DNA of 64,000 nucleotides from Branchiostoma floridae (taxonomy: Eukaryota; Chordata; Leptocardii; Amphioxiformes; Branchiostomatidae): positions 20,324,162 to 20,388,161 of the forward strand of contig NC_049991.1 in NCBI RefSeq assembly GCF_000003815.2. Direction: 5' to 3'. The notes below the pieces were generated by a model. That model was not told where the DNA came from and made no database searches. It saw only the letters and a list, made by a program, of their open reading frames with translations. This document shows positions 25,416 through 37,026 of the stretch, in pieces. A program made the translations under genes and the position numbers. Each line of letters opens with the position of its first letter. Position 1 is the first letter of the stretch.

Positions 25416-26110
25416 CAGCAGCTTAAAGATGTCGTAAATTATTTTTAAAACCCCCTTAAAACTTGTTTAAAGTTCACGTTTATTTAATCTAAAGCCTCTT
25501 TACGTCTCATATACGTTTGCATTAAGAGGATTATAACGTGTGTTTAGGTGCCTTTTCAGCAGCTTAAAGTTGCCATAAATACTTATTAAAACGCCCTTAA
25601 GACATGTTTAAACTTCACGTTTATTTGATCTAAAGCCTCTTTACGTCTCATATACGTGTGCATTAAGAGGATTATAACGTGTGTTTAGATGCCTTTTCAG
25701 CAGCTTAAAGTTGCCATAAATACCTATTAAAACGCTCTTAAGACATGTTTAAACTTCACGTTTATTTGATCTAAAGCCTCTTTACGTCTCATATACGTGG
25801 GCATTAAGAGGATTATAACGTGTGTTTAGGTGCATTTTAAGCAGCTTAAAGTTGCCATTAATACCTATTAAAACGCTCTTAAGACATGTTTAAACTTCAC
25901 GTTTATTTGATCTAAAGGCTCTTTACGTCTCATATACGTGTGCATTAACATGATTTAATGTGTCTATATTGTTCTTTTTAGCAGCTAAAAGATGTCATAA
26001 ATACGTACTAAAACACCCTTAAAACAAGTTTAAAGTTCCCTCTCTACTTTTAATATACATGTGCATTAAGGTGATTATAAGGTGTGGATAAGCGCATTTT
26101 AGCAGAATAA
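25416..26110. repeat. 141-bp satellite array inside the transposon
   Basis: Five copies of a unit beginning (c)agcagcttaaag start at 25416, 25557, 25698, 25839 and about 25979, followed by a partial copy near 26090. Each carries catatacgtgtgcattaaga or close variants. Confidence 0.85.
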
Positions 26111-26182
26111 TCATAAGCACATTTTAAAGCAAGAAAATACAATGGATGAAACTTTGAAATTTTATTGAATTACGAGAAAATA

Positions 26183-26828
26183 TTACATGGAAAAGTGGAA
26201 AAAACTACAGCCTACTAGGTATTCGTGGCCTTTTATTCTGATGTAGTCGGCAGTTGAAGCAATCACAACGGCTGTGTAATTCCGTGCAGTAGTCAACAGT
26301 TCCATTTCCAGTGTCGGCCGAAGCGTCTCGGCGTAAGTTAAAAGGAGCACACATGTACAGTTCCATCTGGTCACCACATGAATAAGAATCCGGTAAGATC
26401 TAGAGTAGTGGCCGATATGACTCGTGTTGTTGGATGGTCTTGGATTCTGTGGACGCGAAACATGTTCAGCTTGCAGTCTCGGCTTCTATTAATCCGGATG
26501 GTACAAGTGCCGTGATTTCCCATTCTGTGTCGATTTCCAACAGCATCAACTTGTACAGAATGATAGCCACCTCCTCTCTTTGCGTCAAATTCCGTCACCG
26601 GGGGTCCTAGGCTGTAAAAGCAGTGTCGCGGCCACAACTTGCGGGTTAGAACAGGTCCAAACTTTCTTCAATACTTCTTTTCAAATGAACGCTTGGAAAA
26701 TAACCGCCCCTTCTCGTATGGCCGGTAAATTTGAATACCCCACTCTTTTCTGCCATTGGATACATCCTATCACATGGCACAGCTATGCCACATACGGATC
26801 CGGAGGCACCCGCCCCATGCCGAATCAA
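26183..26828 (-). other. GC-richer open segment in the transposon, possible captured exons
   Basis: Overlapping minus-strand open frames (26646-26828, 26371-26637, and one closing at 26183) sit in a segment clearly less AT-rich than its flanks. An AATAAA on the minus strand near 26160 follows the last stop. Peptides such as PPVTEFDAKRGGGYHSVQVD and CTIRINRSRDCKLNMFRV look like folded-protein sequence, but I do not recognise a family. It could be a captured gene fragment with introns or part of a decayed transposon gene. Confidence 0.3.
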
Positions 26829-27070
26829 CGCTGAATAAATTTACATCTAGCCTGCCAACGCATATCAGATTATCACCAAACCAAAACAAACACGAGCAAC
26901 ACGAGAAGTCACTGCCTGTGTGCCCGGACTGTTGACTGTTCTTTCTCGACGCTTGCTTGTAGATAAAGAAATTTTTAGAAATCGTACATTTACTTGCATT
27001 AAGAACTGCTCGCCGATAATAGTAAGAAATACATAGAGAAAACACCACTCACTACACAAAACGCTATATC

Positions 27071-27194
27071 TACTCTCCAAGCAGAGGTTGAATCGCGCAG
27101 ATATAGTAGTAGTCGGGAAAATTACACGGGCGCTGGTGTAATTTTTGACTACTACAGTACCTATCTGCGCGATTCAACCCCTGCTTGGAGAGTA
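27071..27194. mobile_element. Palindromic MITE nested in the CACTA-like element
   Basis: An almost complete palindrome: it begins tactctccaagcag and ends ctgcttggagagta. The arms pair over about 50 bases around a gggcgctg centre. The 7-base acgctat stands on both sides (27061 and 27194), a likely target duplication. A diverged partial copy follows at about 27220-27300. The ctccaagcag end resembles the MITEs at 38283, 52135, 56722 and 58558. Confidence 0.65.
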
Positions 27195-27485
27195 CGCTAT
27201 TACTACCACATCCTTATCCTTCAAGCAGAAGTTGAGTCGCTGAGAATTTAATAGTAGAAATCGGGATTTCTACCGGCTCTTAGCTCAAGGGTCAACTTGC
27301 CGCCTGAGTTAGACCCTGGAAATTTAGAACATATATGCGGTATATTAGAAGGAAAGGGTCTCCTCCTGTTTGCATAAACTGCGATTCAAACATGCCGTTC
27401 AGCAAAAACTTTTGAGACGGTATAAGCCAATAAATAAAACGGGGGTAGTGCCCCCTGTTCACTTTAACTGCCGGATTCAAAGATT

Positions 27486-28860
27486 AAACATGTCGTATGT
27501 TCATCAGAAATACACAACATTTCATATACGTCTTGGCAACATATAAGCTAAACGGGGAAGGTCTCCCCTAGTTCGCTTAAACTACACATATTCAAGGGTT
27601 AAACCTGCATTATGTTATCCAGAAATACGCAATATTTCATATACGTTTGGGCAACATATAAGCTAAACGGGGGAGGTCTCCCCTAGTTCGCTTAAACTGC
27701 GCGGATTCAAAGATGAAACATGTCGTATGTTCAACAGAAATACGCAATATTTCATATACGTTTTGGCAACATATAAGCTTAACGGGGGAGGTCTCCCCTA
27801 GTTCGCTTAAACTGCACGGATTCAAAGATTAAACATGCATTATGTTATCCAGAAATACGCAATATTTCATATACATCTTGGCAATATATAAGCTAAACGG
27901 GGGAGGTCTCCCCTAGTTCGCTTAAACTGCGCGGATTCAAAGATTAAACATGCCGTATGTTCAAAAGAAATACGCAATATTTCATATATGTTTTGGCAAC
28001 ATATAAGCTAAACGGGGGAGGTCACCCCTAGTTCGCTTAAACTTTGCGGATTCAAAGATTAAACATGTCGTATGTTTAACAGAAATACGCAACATTTCAT
28101 ATACGTTTTGACAACATATAAGCTAAACGGGGGAGGTCTCCCCTAGTTCGCTTAAACTGCGCGGATTCAAAGATTAAACATGTCGTATGTTCAACAGAAA
28201 TACGCAACATTTCATATACGTTTTGGCTACATATAAGCTAAACACGGGAAGGTCTCCCCTAGTTCGCTTAAACTGCGCGGATTCAAAGATTAAACATGTC
28301 GTATGTTCAACAGAAATACGCAACATTTCATATACGTTTTGGCTACATATAAGCTAAACACGGGAAGGTCTCCCCTAGTTCGCTTAAACTGCGCGGATTC
28401 AAAGATTAAACATGTCGTATGTTTTCCAGAAATACGCAATATTTCATGTACGTCTTGGCAACATATAAGGTAAACGGGGGAGGTCGCCCCTAGTTCGCTT
28501 AAACTGCGCGGATTCAAAGATTAAACATGTCGTATGTTCAACAGAAATACGCAACATTTCATATACGTTTTGGCTACATATAAGCTAAACACGGGAAGGT
28601 CTCCCCTAGTTCGCTTAAACTGCGCGGATTCAAAGATTAAACATGTCGTATGTTCAACAGAAATACGCAACATTTCATATACGTTTTGGCTACATATAAG
28701 CTAAACACGGGAAGGTCTCCCCTAGTTCGCTTAAACTGCGCGGATTCAAAGATTAAACATGTCGTATGTTTTCCAGAAATACGCAATATTTCATGTACGT
28801 CTTGGCAACATGTAAGCTAAAGAAGCTAGCTAGGTCACCCCTTCTTTGCGAAATACATTA
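27486..28860. repeat. 115-bp satellite array inside the transposon
   Basis: About twelve head-to-tail copies of 115-116 bp, for example starting at 27486, 27601, 27716 and 27831, each with ttaaacatgtcgtatgtt, aaatacgcaa and gtctcccctagttcgctt. The last copies near 28800-28860 decay. The small open frames on the minus strand come from this repetition. Confidence 0.9.
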
Positions 28861-31299
28861 TATATGCCGTATATTCAACAGCAAAACGCAACATTCTATA
28901 TAACGTAAGGGAGCGCATATATATAAGCTAAACGTGAGAGGTCTACTCTGTTCGAATTTAACCTTGCGCACAGAAAGAAGTAATACGTCATATGCTTTCG
29001 GAAAAGCTAAAAAACACAGATGATTTATTGTATTTAACTTTGCTGAGGTATTAACATAACATTTTGTACCAGAAAACGCAATTGTAAGTTCTGACTGTAA
29101 ATCTTGCAACTGTTATAAAACAGATGACGCAATGCTTAATCTAACACCTAAATAGCCAAGGTAAGTCTGGTAAACATATATTTTGTAACAGAGAAACGGC
29201 ATTTGTCAGTTTTAACAGAAAATATTACCACAGTGGTAAAACAGTAAAACGGATTATTTTCTAAAACTTTTTGAGACATTTAAGTTGTCTTTTCGTCATA
29301 CTAAAATGCATTCAAAATTCACGTAAGGAAACACGAAACATTAAGCTACATTTACACACTCTGAAATCTTACGTAAAGGCCAGATGTATGTTTCCGGTGC
29401 CTTTAATAGATCTTAAAATCTGCTGAAATATTTATCCGCCTTTAAGGGCTTTATACGTATCTCTGAAACTTTGCTTAAATAACTGTTTTCGTGCTGTGTA
29501 CCAGTCTGCTCATATGTCACAACACCCTCATGGCATACCATTTCTTCTTAACTTGAATGGTGCAAGCTGAAGACTGCTGCAAAAACTGTTTGGACACATT
29601 CTAAAGTAGACCCACAAGAAAGTGTTGTAAGCTGACTTGTCTTACTGGAGACTCTGCTGTAACTTCCCAGCTAGACTTGATCATCTGACGTGTCTTCTTA
29701 CCAGTTGTCTTTGCTGAACTCGAGTCTGACAGGAGACTTGTTTGACTCTGTCGTTTCTATCTTTACATTTGTCTTAACTCAAGTCTGTCTTGTCCAACTG
29801 GAAACTTGGTAGACTTGTACATTTCTTCTTTCTAGTTGTCTTTACTGAACTCAAGTTTGAGTCGTCTGACTGGAGACTTTGTCAACTGTGACATTTCTTC
29901 TTTACAGTTGTCTTGACTGAAATCAAGTCCAACTTATCTGACAGGAAAGACAGTATTCTGCTGTCAGCTTGATGTCTTCTGTTGTGTCTGACGTATTTTT
30001 GCGCAGTTAAACCAAATAATGTATAGTCAAAATTGCACAAGAAGACCACTTTGGCGACCAATTAAGATAGTTGGTCACCATAGACAGGTTTCTTGATGCT
30101 TGTGGCAAACGTTATCTAAGGGACTACCAAAACGTGGTCATATTGGGCAAGCCGGTCTTATGCAGAGGTGGTCTCTTGTACAGGTTTGACTATATGCAAA
30201 ACAATAATTAGTACCCAGAAACTTTGCTAAACATTAAGTTTCAGATGAAATCCTTGACCATGTCAAATCGCTACATCAGTCCATGTCAGGGAGTGACTCG
30301 GAAGTTCTTTTGCTATCCAAGACGACATTTTATTACCGGTACCAATATACTTGCTACATTATGTCTTTCAGGAAGCTCAGAGAGTTTTACTTCAATTTAC
30401 TCCACATTATTATTACCCTGTGGAAACTAATGTCGAGACTCGGTAGTTTTCGTTGTGGTTTTGTGAACATGAAAATTCCAGTGTTTGCAAATTGTCACCT
30501 CTAACATATATTGATATTGGTTTGTACCATATGATGACTAGCTAATGTTGAATTTAACGTTATATCAATTCTTCCTATAGTCTTAACGACTAAGATGCAG
30601 CTATGGGGTTTTCAAAGTCATATTTAAGATGGAAAGCTGAAATTGTATCTAAAGTAGCTCACTAGCATATTGTATGATGATTTTCAAAACTACTTTTTGA
30701 CTTGTTTCATTTTCACTTTGTATGATTGAACAAGACTGACGATCTACTATTGTATATTATTATAATTATTATCGTACTGAAAACTATATTTTGGTAGAAG
30801 TAAAAAGAATACTGCCTCCTTCACGCACTAAAATCTGATGTTGACTATGTCCAAAGTGTAAATGTAAAATTTGTCGATTGTACATGGGAGCGTTAGACTT
30901 GCTGTGCTTTGGGCTCCTTTTTGTAACTACGGACTGAGGTTCGCTTAAAACCCACACAGATTTAATTTATAATGATGACATCCTCTGATGCAAATAACTT
31001 GTTCTGCAATGATCAATGATCTGTTATTAGACAGCTCAGTTTTAAAATCCTGTGACATGTACATGGCCTGATATTATGACTTGTGTGGTAGTTTTGGCAA
31101 TGGGCTTTTCTATTTTGGTAGCCGAGTGCAAGCTTTGTTGTGTATTTTTACCCAGTTGTCAGGAGCAGCAAGATTTGTTGTTATAAAGGTCGAAATTAAA
31201 AAAAATAAGCACCATGATGTTATCAATAAACTAACTTTGTGTGGACTATCATTATAAGTTGTGTTTTTTTTGTCTCCTAGCACTTCACAAAGGTTGATA

Positions 31300-31767
31300 C
31301 AGTAGAGGCCGCTTAATTGCACGGCCTATTTGCCAGTAAATTTCGTGCAATAATCCGACTGGTGCCATAATGCAAAATTATCAAGCTGGACCACACCGGT
31401 TTGGGATTTTAGGATTCTGTGCAGCTAACAGAAGTGTGCGTTAATCCGTTGTGCAATTAAGTGGCTTCTACTGTACCTATGTAGAGTTCAGATGTCACAG
31501 GTTGCAGCATCTGTTCTATATATTAAAGTGGTCACATTTTTAAATGGATCCATCTACGTATTTGGATAGGCGTTTGGTGGATAGAAGAATTGACTACAGT
31601 AGAAGCCGGTTAATTGCACAACGGATTAAAACACACTTCTGTTAACAGCAAGGAATCCCAAACCGGTGCGGTCCAGCTAGATAATTTCGCATTATTGCAC
31701 GAGCCGGATTATTGCATTGAATTTGCTGGCAAACAGGAAGTGCAATTAAGCGGCTCCTAGAGTAGTA
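31300..31767. mobile_element. Pogo-like MITE pair, unit 6
   Basis: Members at 31300-31473 and 31597-31767, same arrangement as unit 1. Confidence 0.7.
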
Positions 31768-32715
31768 CTCTTTTTACATCATGCTTTTTGGAGACCTCGG
31801 GTGTTTTGCTTCCTTCTTCCTAGTCAGTCACCGTGTTGCTTGCGTGTGCGGCTAACACAAGTGTTGATGGCACTACTGTGTACTAACCTTCTTGTCTGAT
31901 TGATGTATTACTCCGCGAGTGGACACCCTAAAATAGATCCGAGCCAAAAACTGAACGGCTGCATGGACGCATGTTTTTAGCGGTGAGAAATTCGCTTTTG
32001 GCCAGCCGAACTGATATCAAAAGTTCGATTGGTGAAAGCTTGCTTGTAACTGAAGAAATCAGCCGGTAAAGTTTGACAGCCGCGCGCTAGGTCGGAGGTA
32101 CACAGTCCTGGGTTCTGAGTGGTGCGGTTGTACGCTAGCAAGGAAAAAGTGCCTTTGGCTTTTGCTGGGATTGACTAATTGTAGCTTGTAATTGCTATTA
32201 ACAACAAACCTATGGATTCTAGTCATTGGCAATTTTTTTCTATTATATAGAGTAAATCTGCTCAACAGAGAATGAAAAATCTGCTGACATTTCATGTAGC
32301 TTCATTATAAAGGCGACTATGTAAAACACGAATTATAACCTAGAAGTCTATGGGAAGAAGAAACTCATCAATGAGACCTTAAATGAATATGAAAAATATT
32401 CATAGAAAATCAACGATTTGCGCTGGAGCAAAAAATTGAAAAGGTTTTATAACCGGGCGCCAGCCCGCATTTTTTGGCTGCAGATTACTCCGTCTACCTA
32501 TTTCCGTTAACATGGTAACGGACGAGTCTACATTTCCAAGGGGCGTAATTATTGTTATTTTTCTTGTATCGTACTCTACTAGATGTATAAGACATTGGAA
32601 AGAGGACTAAGGTTCTAAAGCTGTTTTTCTTGGTGTAAACTACTTCCAAGTTATTTTTTTGCCTTCTCCGCCTTGTCCCGAACGCGGTCCCCGGCCATCA
32701 GCAGCAGTGCCCCTG

Positions 32716-32910
32716 TAAAGCCCCCTTTATAAATCAAGAATTTAGCTCGGCCGAGATGTCAGCGAGCTTTAAATTACGAGGAGGCATGACCCTGATGCCT
32801 ACGAACAAATGGCAGAGTTTCTTCGTCGGCATCAGGGTCATACCTCCTTGTAATTTAGAGCTCGCTGACAACTCGGCCGAGCTAAACTCTTGATTTGTAA
32901 AAGGGGCTTT
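32716..32910. mobile_element. Palindromic MITE at the 5' edge of the unit 6 epsin exon
   Basis: The insertion is absent from the other units. It begins aaagccccctttataaatca and ends with the inverted counterpart gatttgtaaaaggggcttt. The arms continue inward through ctcggccgag and accctgatgcc. It lies between the codons for SAPV and SSTSF, with a TA-like target. Its end brings a cttt-AG directly before the exon codons, which could act as a splice acceptor. Confidence 0.75.
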
Positions 32911-33481
32911 AGCAGCACCTCCTTCGATGCATTCGGAAACAGCAGCCAGACGGCGAGCAACGACCTAGACGGCTTCGATCTCCTGGGATCGCGGTCCACG
33001 GGTGGCAGTGGAGACCTACTCGGGGGCGGCGTTTCCTCGCAGAACAACGTTGGCGCGTTTAACATGATGGGGCTCGACCAGGGTTTACCGATGCAGCCGG
33101 GCGGAAAGCAGAAGACGCCGGAGACGTTCCTTGGCGAGAACTCGTCCCTGGTGAACCTGGACAACCTGATCAGCCAGCCAGCCCGCCGCCCCGCCACCCG
33201 TGCTACCGCCGCCGGCGCAACCAGCCGTCACGAACCCCTTCCTCGGGATCGCGCCGCCCTCACAACCGCTCTCGCAACCGCCCCCGGCAGCCAAGCTGGT
33301 CAGCAACCCATTCCAGGCTCAGATGGTCAGACCGCCCACTATAAACCAGATGCGCTCGCCGCCCGGACCGCCCGTGCAGCCGGGACTGGTAGGACTGGGC
33401 GGCGCGGACGGCCTCCCACAACCGCTCCTCCCCATGGGAACCACAGCACAGCCTGCGCAGCCCACCAACCCCTTCTTATGA
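32911..33481 (+). pseudogene. Epsin carboxy-terminal exon, unit 6 (frameshifted)
   Basis: Reads SSTSFDAFGNSS to NLDNLISQ in the normal frame. A 4-base duplication (agccagccagcccgcc instead of agccagcccgcc, near 33176-33186) then shifts the frame. The shifted frame stays open and ends with unrelated residues. The original frame resumes only as a separate frame from 33200 with VTNPFLG, VSNPFQA and TNPFL. The natural frame would therefore give a protein without NPF motifs. Confidence 0.8.
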
Positions 33482-35133
33482 AACTGTGACGACACTAGCG
33501 CTAGCTGTATAAGTGTGCATGGAAGAGGTACAAGGTGGTAATTCCGCTCAGCCAAAAACGCTCGCAGAAAAATGCGAGGGTGTTGAAACATTTTAAGGGG
33601 GAGGGAGGGGGGATGCTAGCAAAATGTGACCGCAAAAAAAAACGTCCCCATCATTTCACGTGATCAACTTTCAACTTGTAGGGTAAGACGTCGGCAATTG
33701 TACACTAAAGATTTGTAGAAGTGTGAATTGTAGAAAAAGTATGACATAGCCCAGCGTTTCTAGGGGAAAGGTCTGTCAGCTAGTAGAAGTGAATGAAGCA
33801 TAAGATGTAGACAAGCCCTTGGTATTCTGTGCCCCCTGCACATGCGCTGTGTGTTTGTAAATATCTATCGTACAGTTTGGGTCTCGGATGCTGACACGAG
33901 AGCTATGGTTCTTGTACTGAGATAGTGTGCTTTGCTTTCGAGTCTCAAGCCACGATGTTACCGTACCAGTCGACTCCATTTTTGTAAGAAAAGGCGTGAG
34001 AAAATGCGACTACAAATGATATCGCAGTCAGCGTGTTTCAACTACAAAGTGTGTTTCAACAGTTTTGGATGGCATACTTGTAGTCTGGACTTGGACAACT
34101 CGATTCCGAGACTTAGGGAAGATGAAGGGAAGTGAAACACACCATTATGCAGATGGTAGGAATAATGCTTCTAAATTCACAGAGTCTGATGCTAACTGGA
34201 TATTTTGAAATATGGTTTCGTAGTACATGTAAATTGACAATCAGGCTGTGCTAAGTTTGCACAATGCCAGGTGCTTTTAATTCTCATCTTCTCAGTCACT
34301 CCCCTCAGAAATGGACGCACTTTTCCAACTGATATGTTTTTTTCCCAAATCTTGTGCAGCGAACATGTTTCAATGGTTTCTTCTTGCTTGATCTTTTCCA
34401 TGTTGAGGATACCAACTTTCTGTGTCAATGAGAGGGGACAGAATATTTTTGATCACAAGCAATGTTTTACAGGATAATACATAGTTGTAAACTTCTTTTC
34501 ACAACACTGTCTTACAAACACTCAAAGTACAAAGCGTCAGCAATTGAATCAAGCAGTATGGAAAAACAATGTTTGTTCAACAGCATTTTTACATGTTTTA
34601 ACTGTCAGAACAGGCATCAGACAGACTGAATTATATGTTTTACCATGTATGATGTAATATGAAAACTTAAATATTTAACAAAATGTACAAGAATGCTCAT
34701 ATATCATAACACCCTCATGGCATACCATTTCTTCATAACTTGAATGATGCAAGTTGAAGACTGCTGCAAAATCTGTTTGGACACGTTCTAAAGTAGACCC
34801 ACAAGAAAGTGTTGTAAGCTGACTTGTCTTACTGGAGACTCTGCTGTAACTTCCCAGCGAGACTTGATCATCTGACATGTCTTCTTACCAGTTGTCTTTA
34901 CTGAACTCGAGTCTGACAGGAGACTTGTTTGACTCTGTCGTTTCTATCTTCACATTTGTCTTAACTCAAGTCTGTCTCGTCCAACTGGAAACTTGGTAGA
35001 CTTGTACATATCTTCTTTCCAGTTGTTTTTACTGAACTCAAGTCTGAGTCGTCTGACTGGAGACTTTGTCAACTGTGACATTTCTTCTTTACAGCTGTCT
35101 CGACTGAATTCGAGCCCAACTCTGACTTAAAAA

Positions 35134-37026
35134 TTTGGTTGACTTTGCTGTAACGACTCGCAGTATTCTGCTGTCAGCTTGATGTCTTCTGTTGTGTCTG
35201 ACATATTTTTGCGCAGTTAAGCCAAATAATGTATAGTCAAAATTGCACAAGAAGACCACTTTGGCGACCAATTAAGATAGTTGGTCACCATAGACAGGTT
35301 TCTTAATGCTTGTGGCAAACGTTATCTAAGGGACTACCAAAACGTGGTCATATTGGGCAAGCCGTTCTTATGCAGAGGTGGTCTCTTGTACAGGTTTGAC
35401 TATATGCAAAACAATAATTACCCAGAAACTTTGCTCAATGTTAAGTTTCAGACAAAATCCTGGTCCAAGTTAAATCGCTACATCAGTCCCTGTCAGGGAG
35501 TGACTCGGAAGTTTGTTTGCTATCCAAGACGATATTATATTGCCGGTACCAATACTTGCTACATTATGTCTTTCAGGAAGCTCAGAGAGTCTTACTTCAA
35601 TTTACTCCACATTATTATTACCCTGTGGAAACTAATGTTGAGACTTTGTAGTTTTCGTTGTGGTTTTGTGAACATGAAAATTCCAGTGTTTGCAAATTGT
35701 CATCTCTAACATATATTGATATTGGTTTGTACCATATGATGACTAGCTAATGTTGAATTTAACGTTATATCAATTCTTCCTATAGTCTTAACGACTAAGA
35801 TGCAGCTATGGGGTTTTTAAAGTCATATTTAAGATGGAAAGCTGAAATTGTATCTAAAGTAGCTCACTAGCATATTGTATGATGATTTTCAAAACTACTG
35901 TTTGACTTGTTTCATTTTCACTTTGTATGATTGAACAAGACTGACGATCTACTATTGTATATTATTATAATTATTATCGTACTGAAAACTATATTTTGGT
36001 AGAAGTAAAAAGAATACTGCCTCCTTCACGCACTAAAATTTGATGTTGACTATGTCCAAAGTGTAAATGTAAAATTTGTCGATTGTACATGGGAGCGTTA
36101 GACTTGCTGTGCTTTGGGCTCCTTTTTGTAACTACGGACTGAGGTTCGCTTAAAACCCACACAGATTTAATTTATAATGATGACATCCTCTGATGCAGCG
36201 AATTTAGCTTATTCTGCAATGATCTGTTATTAGACAGCTCAGTTTTAAAATCCCGTGACATGTCCATGGCCTGATATTATGACTTGTGTGGTAGTTTTGG
36301 CAATGGGCTTTTCTATTTTGGTAGCCGAGTGCAAGCTTTGTTGTGTATTTTTACCCAGTTGTCAGGAGCAGCAAGATATATAGGTAATCAATAAAACCAA
36401 ACTTTGTGGGGGAAAATCCATAGAAAACGTAGGGTTTTTTTTTTTTTTCATCCAACTAACAGCTAGGTTGAAACAGAAGAGCGCCGCTTAATTGCACGGC
36501 CTATTTGCCAGTGAATTTCATGCAATTATCCGACTGGTGCAATAATGCAAAGTTATCAAGCTGGACCACACCGGTTTGGGATTTTAGGATTCTGTGCAGT
36601 CAACAGAAGTGTGCGTTAATCCGTTGTGCAATTAAGTGACTTCTACTGTACCTATGTTGAGTTCAGTTGTCACAGGTTGCAGCATCTGTTCTATATATTA
36701 AAGTGGTCACATTTAAATGGATCCATCTACGTATTTGGATAGGCCTTTGGTGGAATAGAAGAATTGACTACAGCAGAAGCCAGTTAATTGCACAACAGAT
36801 TAACACACACTTCTGTTAACTGCACGGAATCCCAAACCGGTGCGGTCCAGCTAGATAATTTCGCATTATTGCACGAGCCGGATAATTGCATGGAATTTGC
36901 TGGCAAATAGGAAGTGCAATTAAGCGGCTCCTAGAGTAGTACTCTTTTTACATCATGCTTTTTGGAGACCTCAGGTGTTTTGCTTCCTTCTTCCTAGTCA
37001 GTCACTGTGTTGCTTGCGTGTGCGGC
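35134..37026 (+). repeat. Truncated array unit 7
   Basis: Matches the first part of the other units up to about 36373, then diverges over about 36374-36480. It matches again through the MITE pair and the zinc-finger tail, and stops being similar at 37026/37027. After that point it continues into zinc-finger coding sequence instead of the intron and epsin exon. This unit therefore marks the right edge of the array and may be the founder locus. Confidence 0.85.
36478..36939. mobile_element. Pogo-like MITE pair, unit 7
   Basis: Members at about 36478-36648 and 36771-36939. The outer end of the left member is degraded. Presence here shows that the pair predates the amplification and was part of the 3' flank of the zinc-finger gene. 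Confidence 0.65.

Larger units (their letters stand above)
25247..29498. mobile_element. CACTA-like DNA transposon, probably non-autonomous
   Basis: Absent from the other units, whose uninterrupted site reads atgtacaagtctgctc. The ends are inverted: cacggcacgaaaaacggt on the left and, read from the right, cacagcacgaaaacagtt, matching at about 22 of the first 26 positions. TAC lies directly outside both ends (25244-25246 and 29499-29501). Ends starting with CAC and a 3-base duplication fit the CACTA/EnSpm group. No transposase was recognised. The inside holds two satellite arrays (25416-26110 and 27486-28860), a GC-richer middle and a palindromic MITE. Confidence 0.65.
20338..29949 (+). repeat. 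Tandem array unit 5 (about 9.6 kb including a 4.25-kb transposon)
   Basis: Same unit layout, enlarged by a LINE fragment at 23274-23710 and a CACTA-like element at 25247-29498. Removing the transposon leaves about 5.36 kb. Diagnostic variants switch along the unit: start like unit 2, about 21200-21400 like unit 4, about 22490-22620 like unit 3, about 22700-24040 like unit 2, and 24050-24880 like unit 3. Confidence 0.9.
29950..35133 (+). repeat. Tandem array unit 6 (about 5.2 kb)
   Basis: Co-linear with unit 1, but the first 27 bases of the usual unit start are replaced. It contains a roughly 190-bp palindromic MITE at the 5' edge of the epsin exon and a 4-base frameshift inside the exon. Confidence 0.9.

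Noticed and set aside
27486..28860. CRISPR-like array
   Set aside because: The whole 115-bp unit repeats with no unique spacers, and the DNA is animal. It is a satellite.
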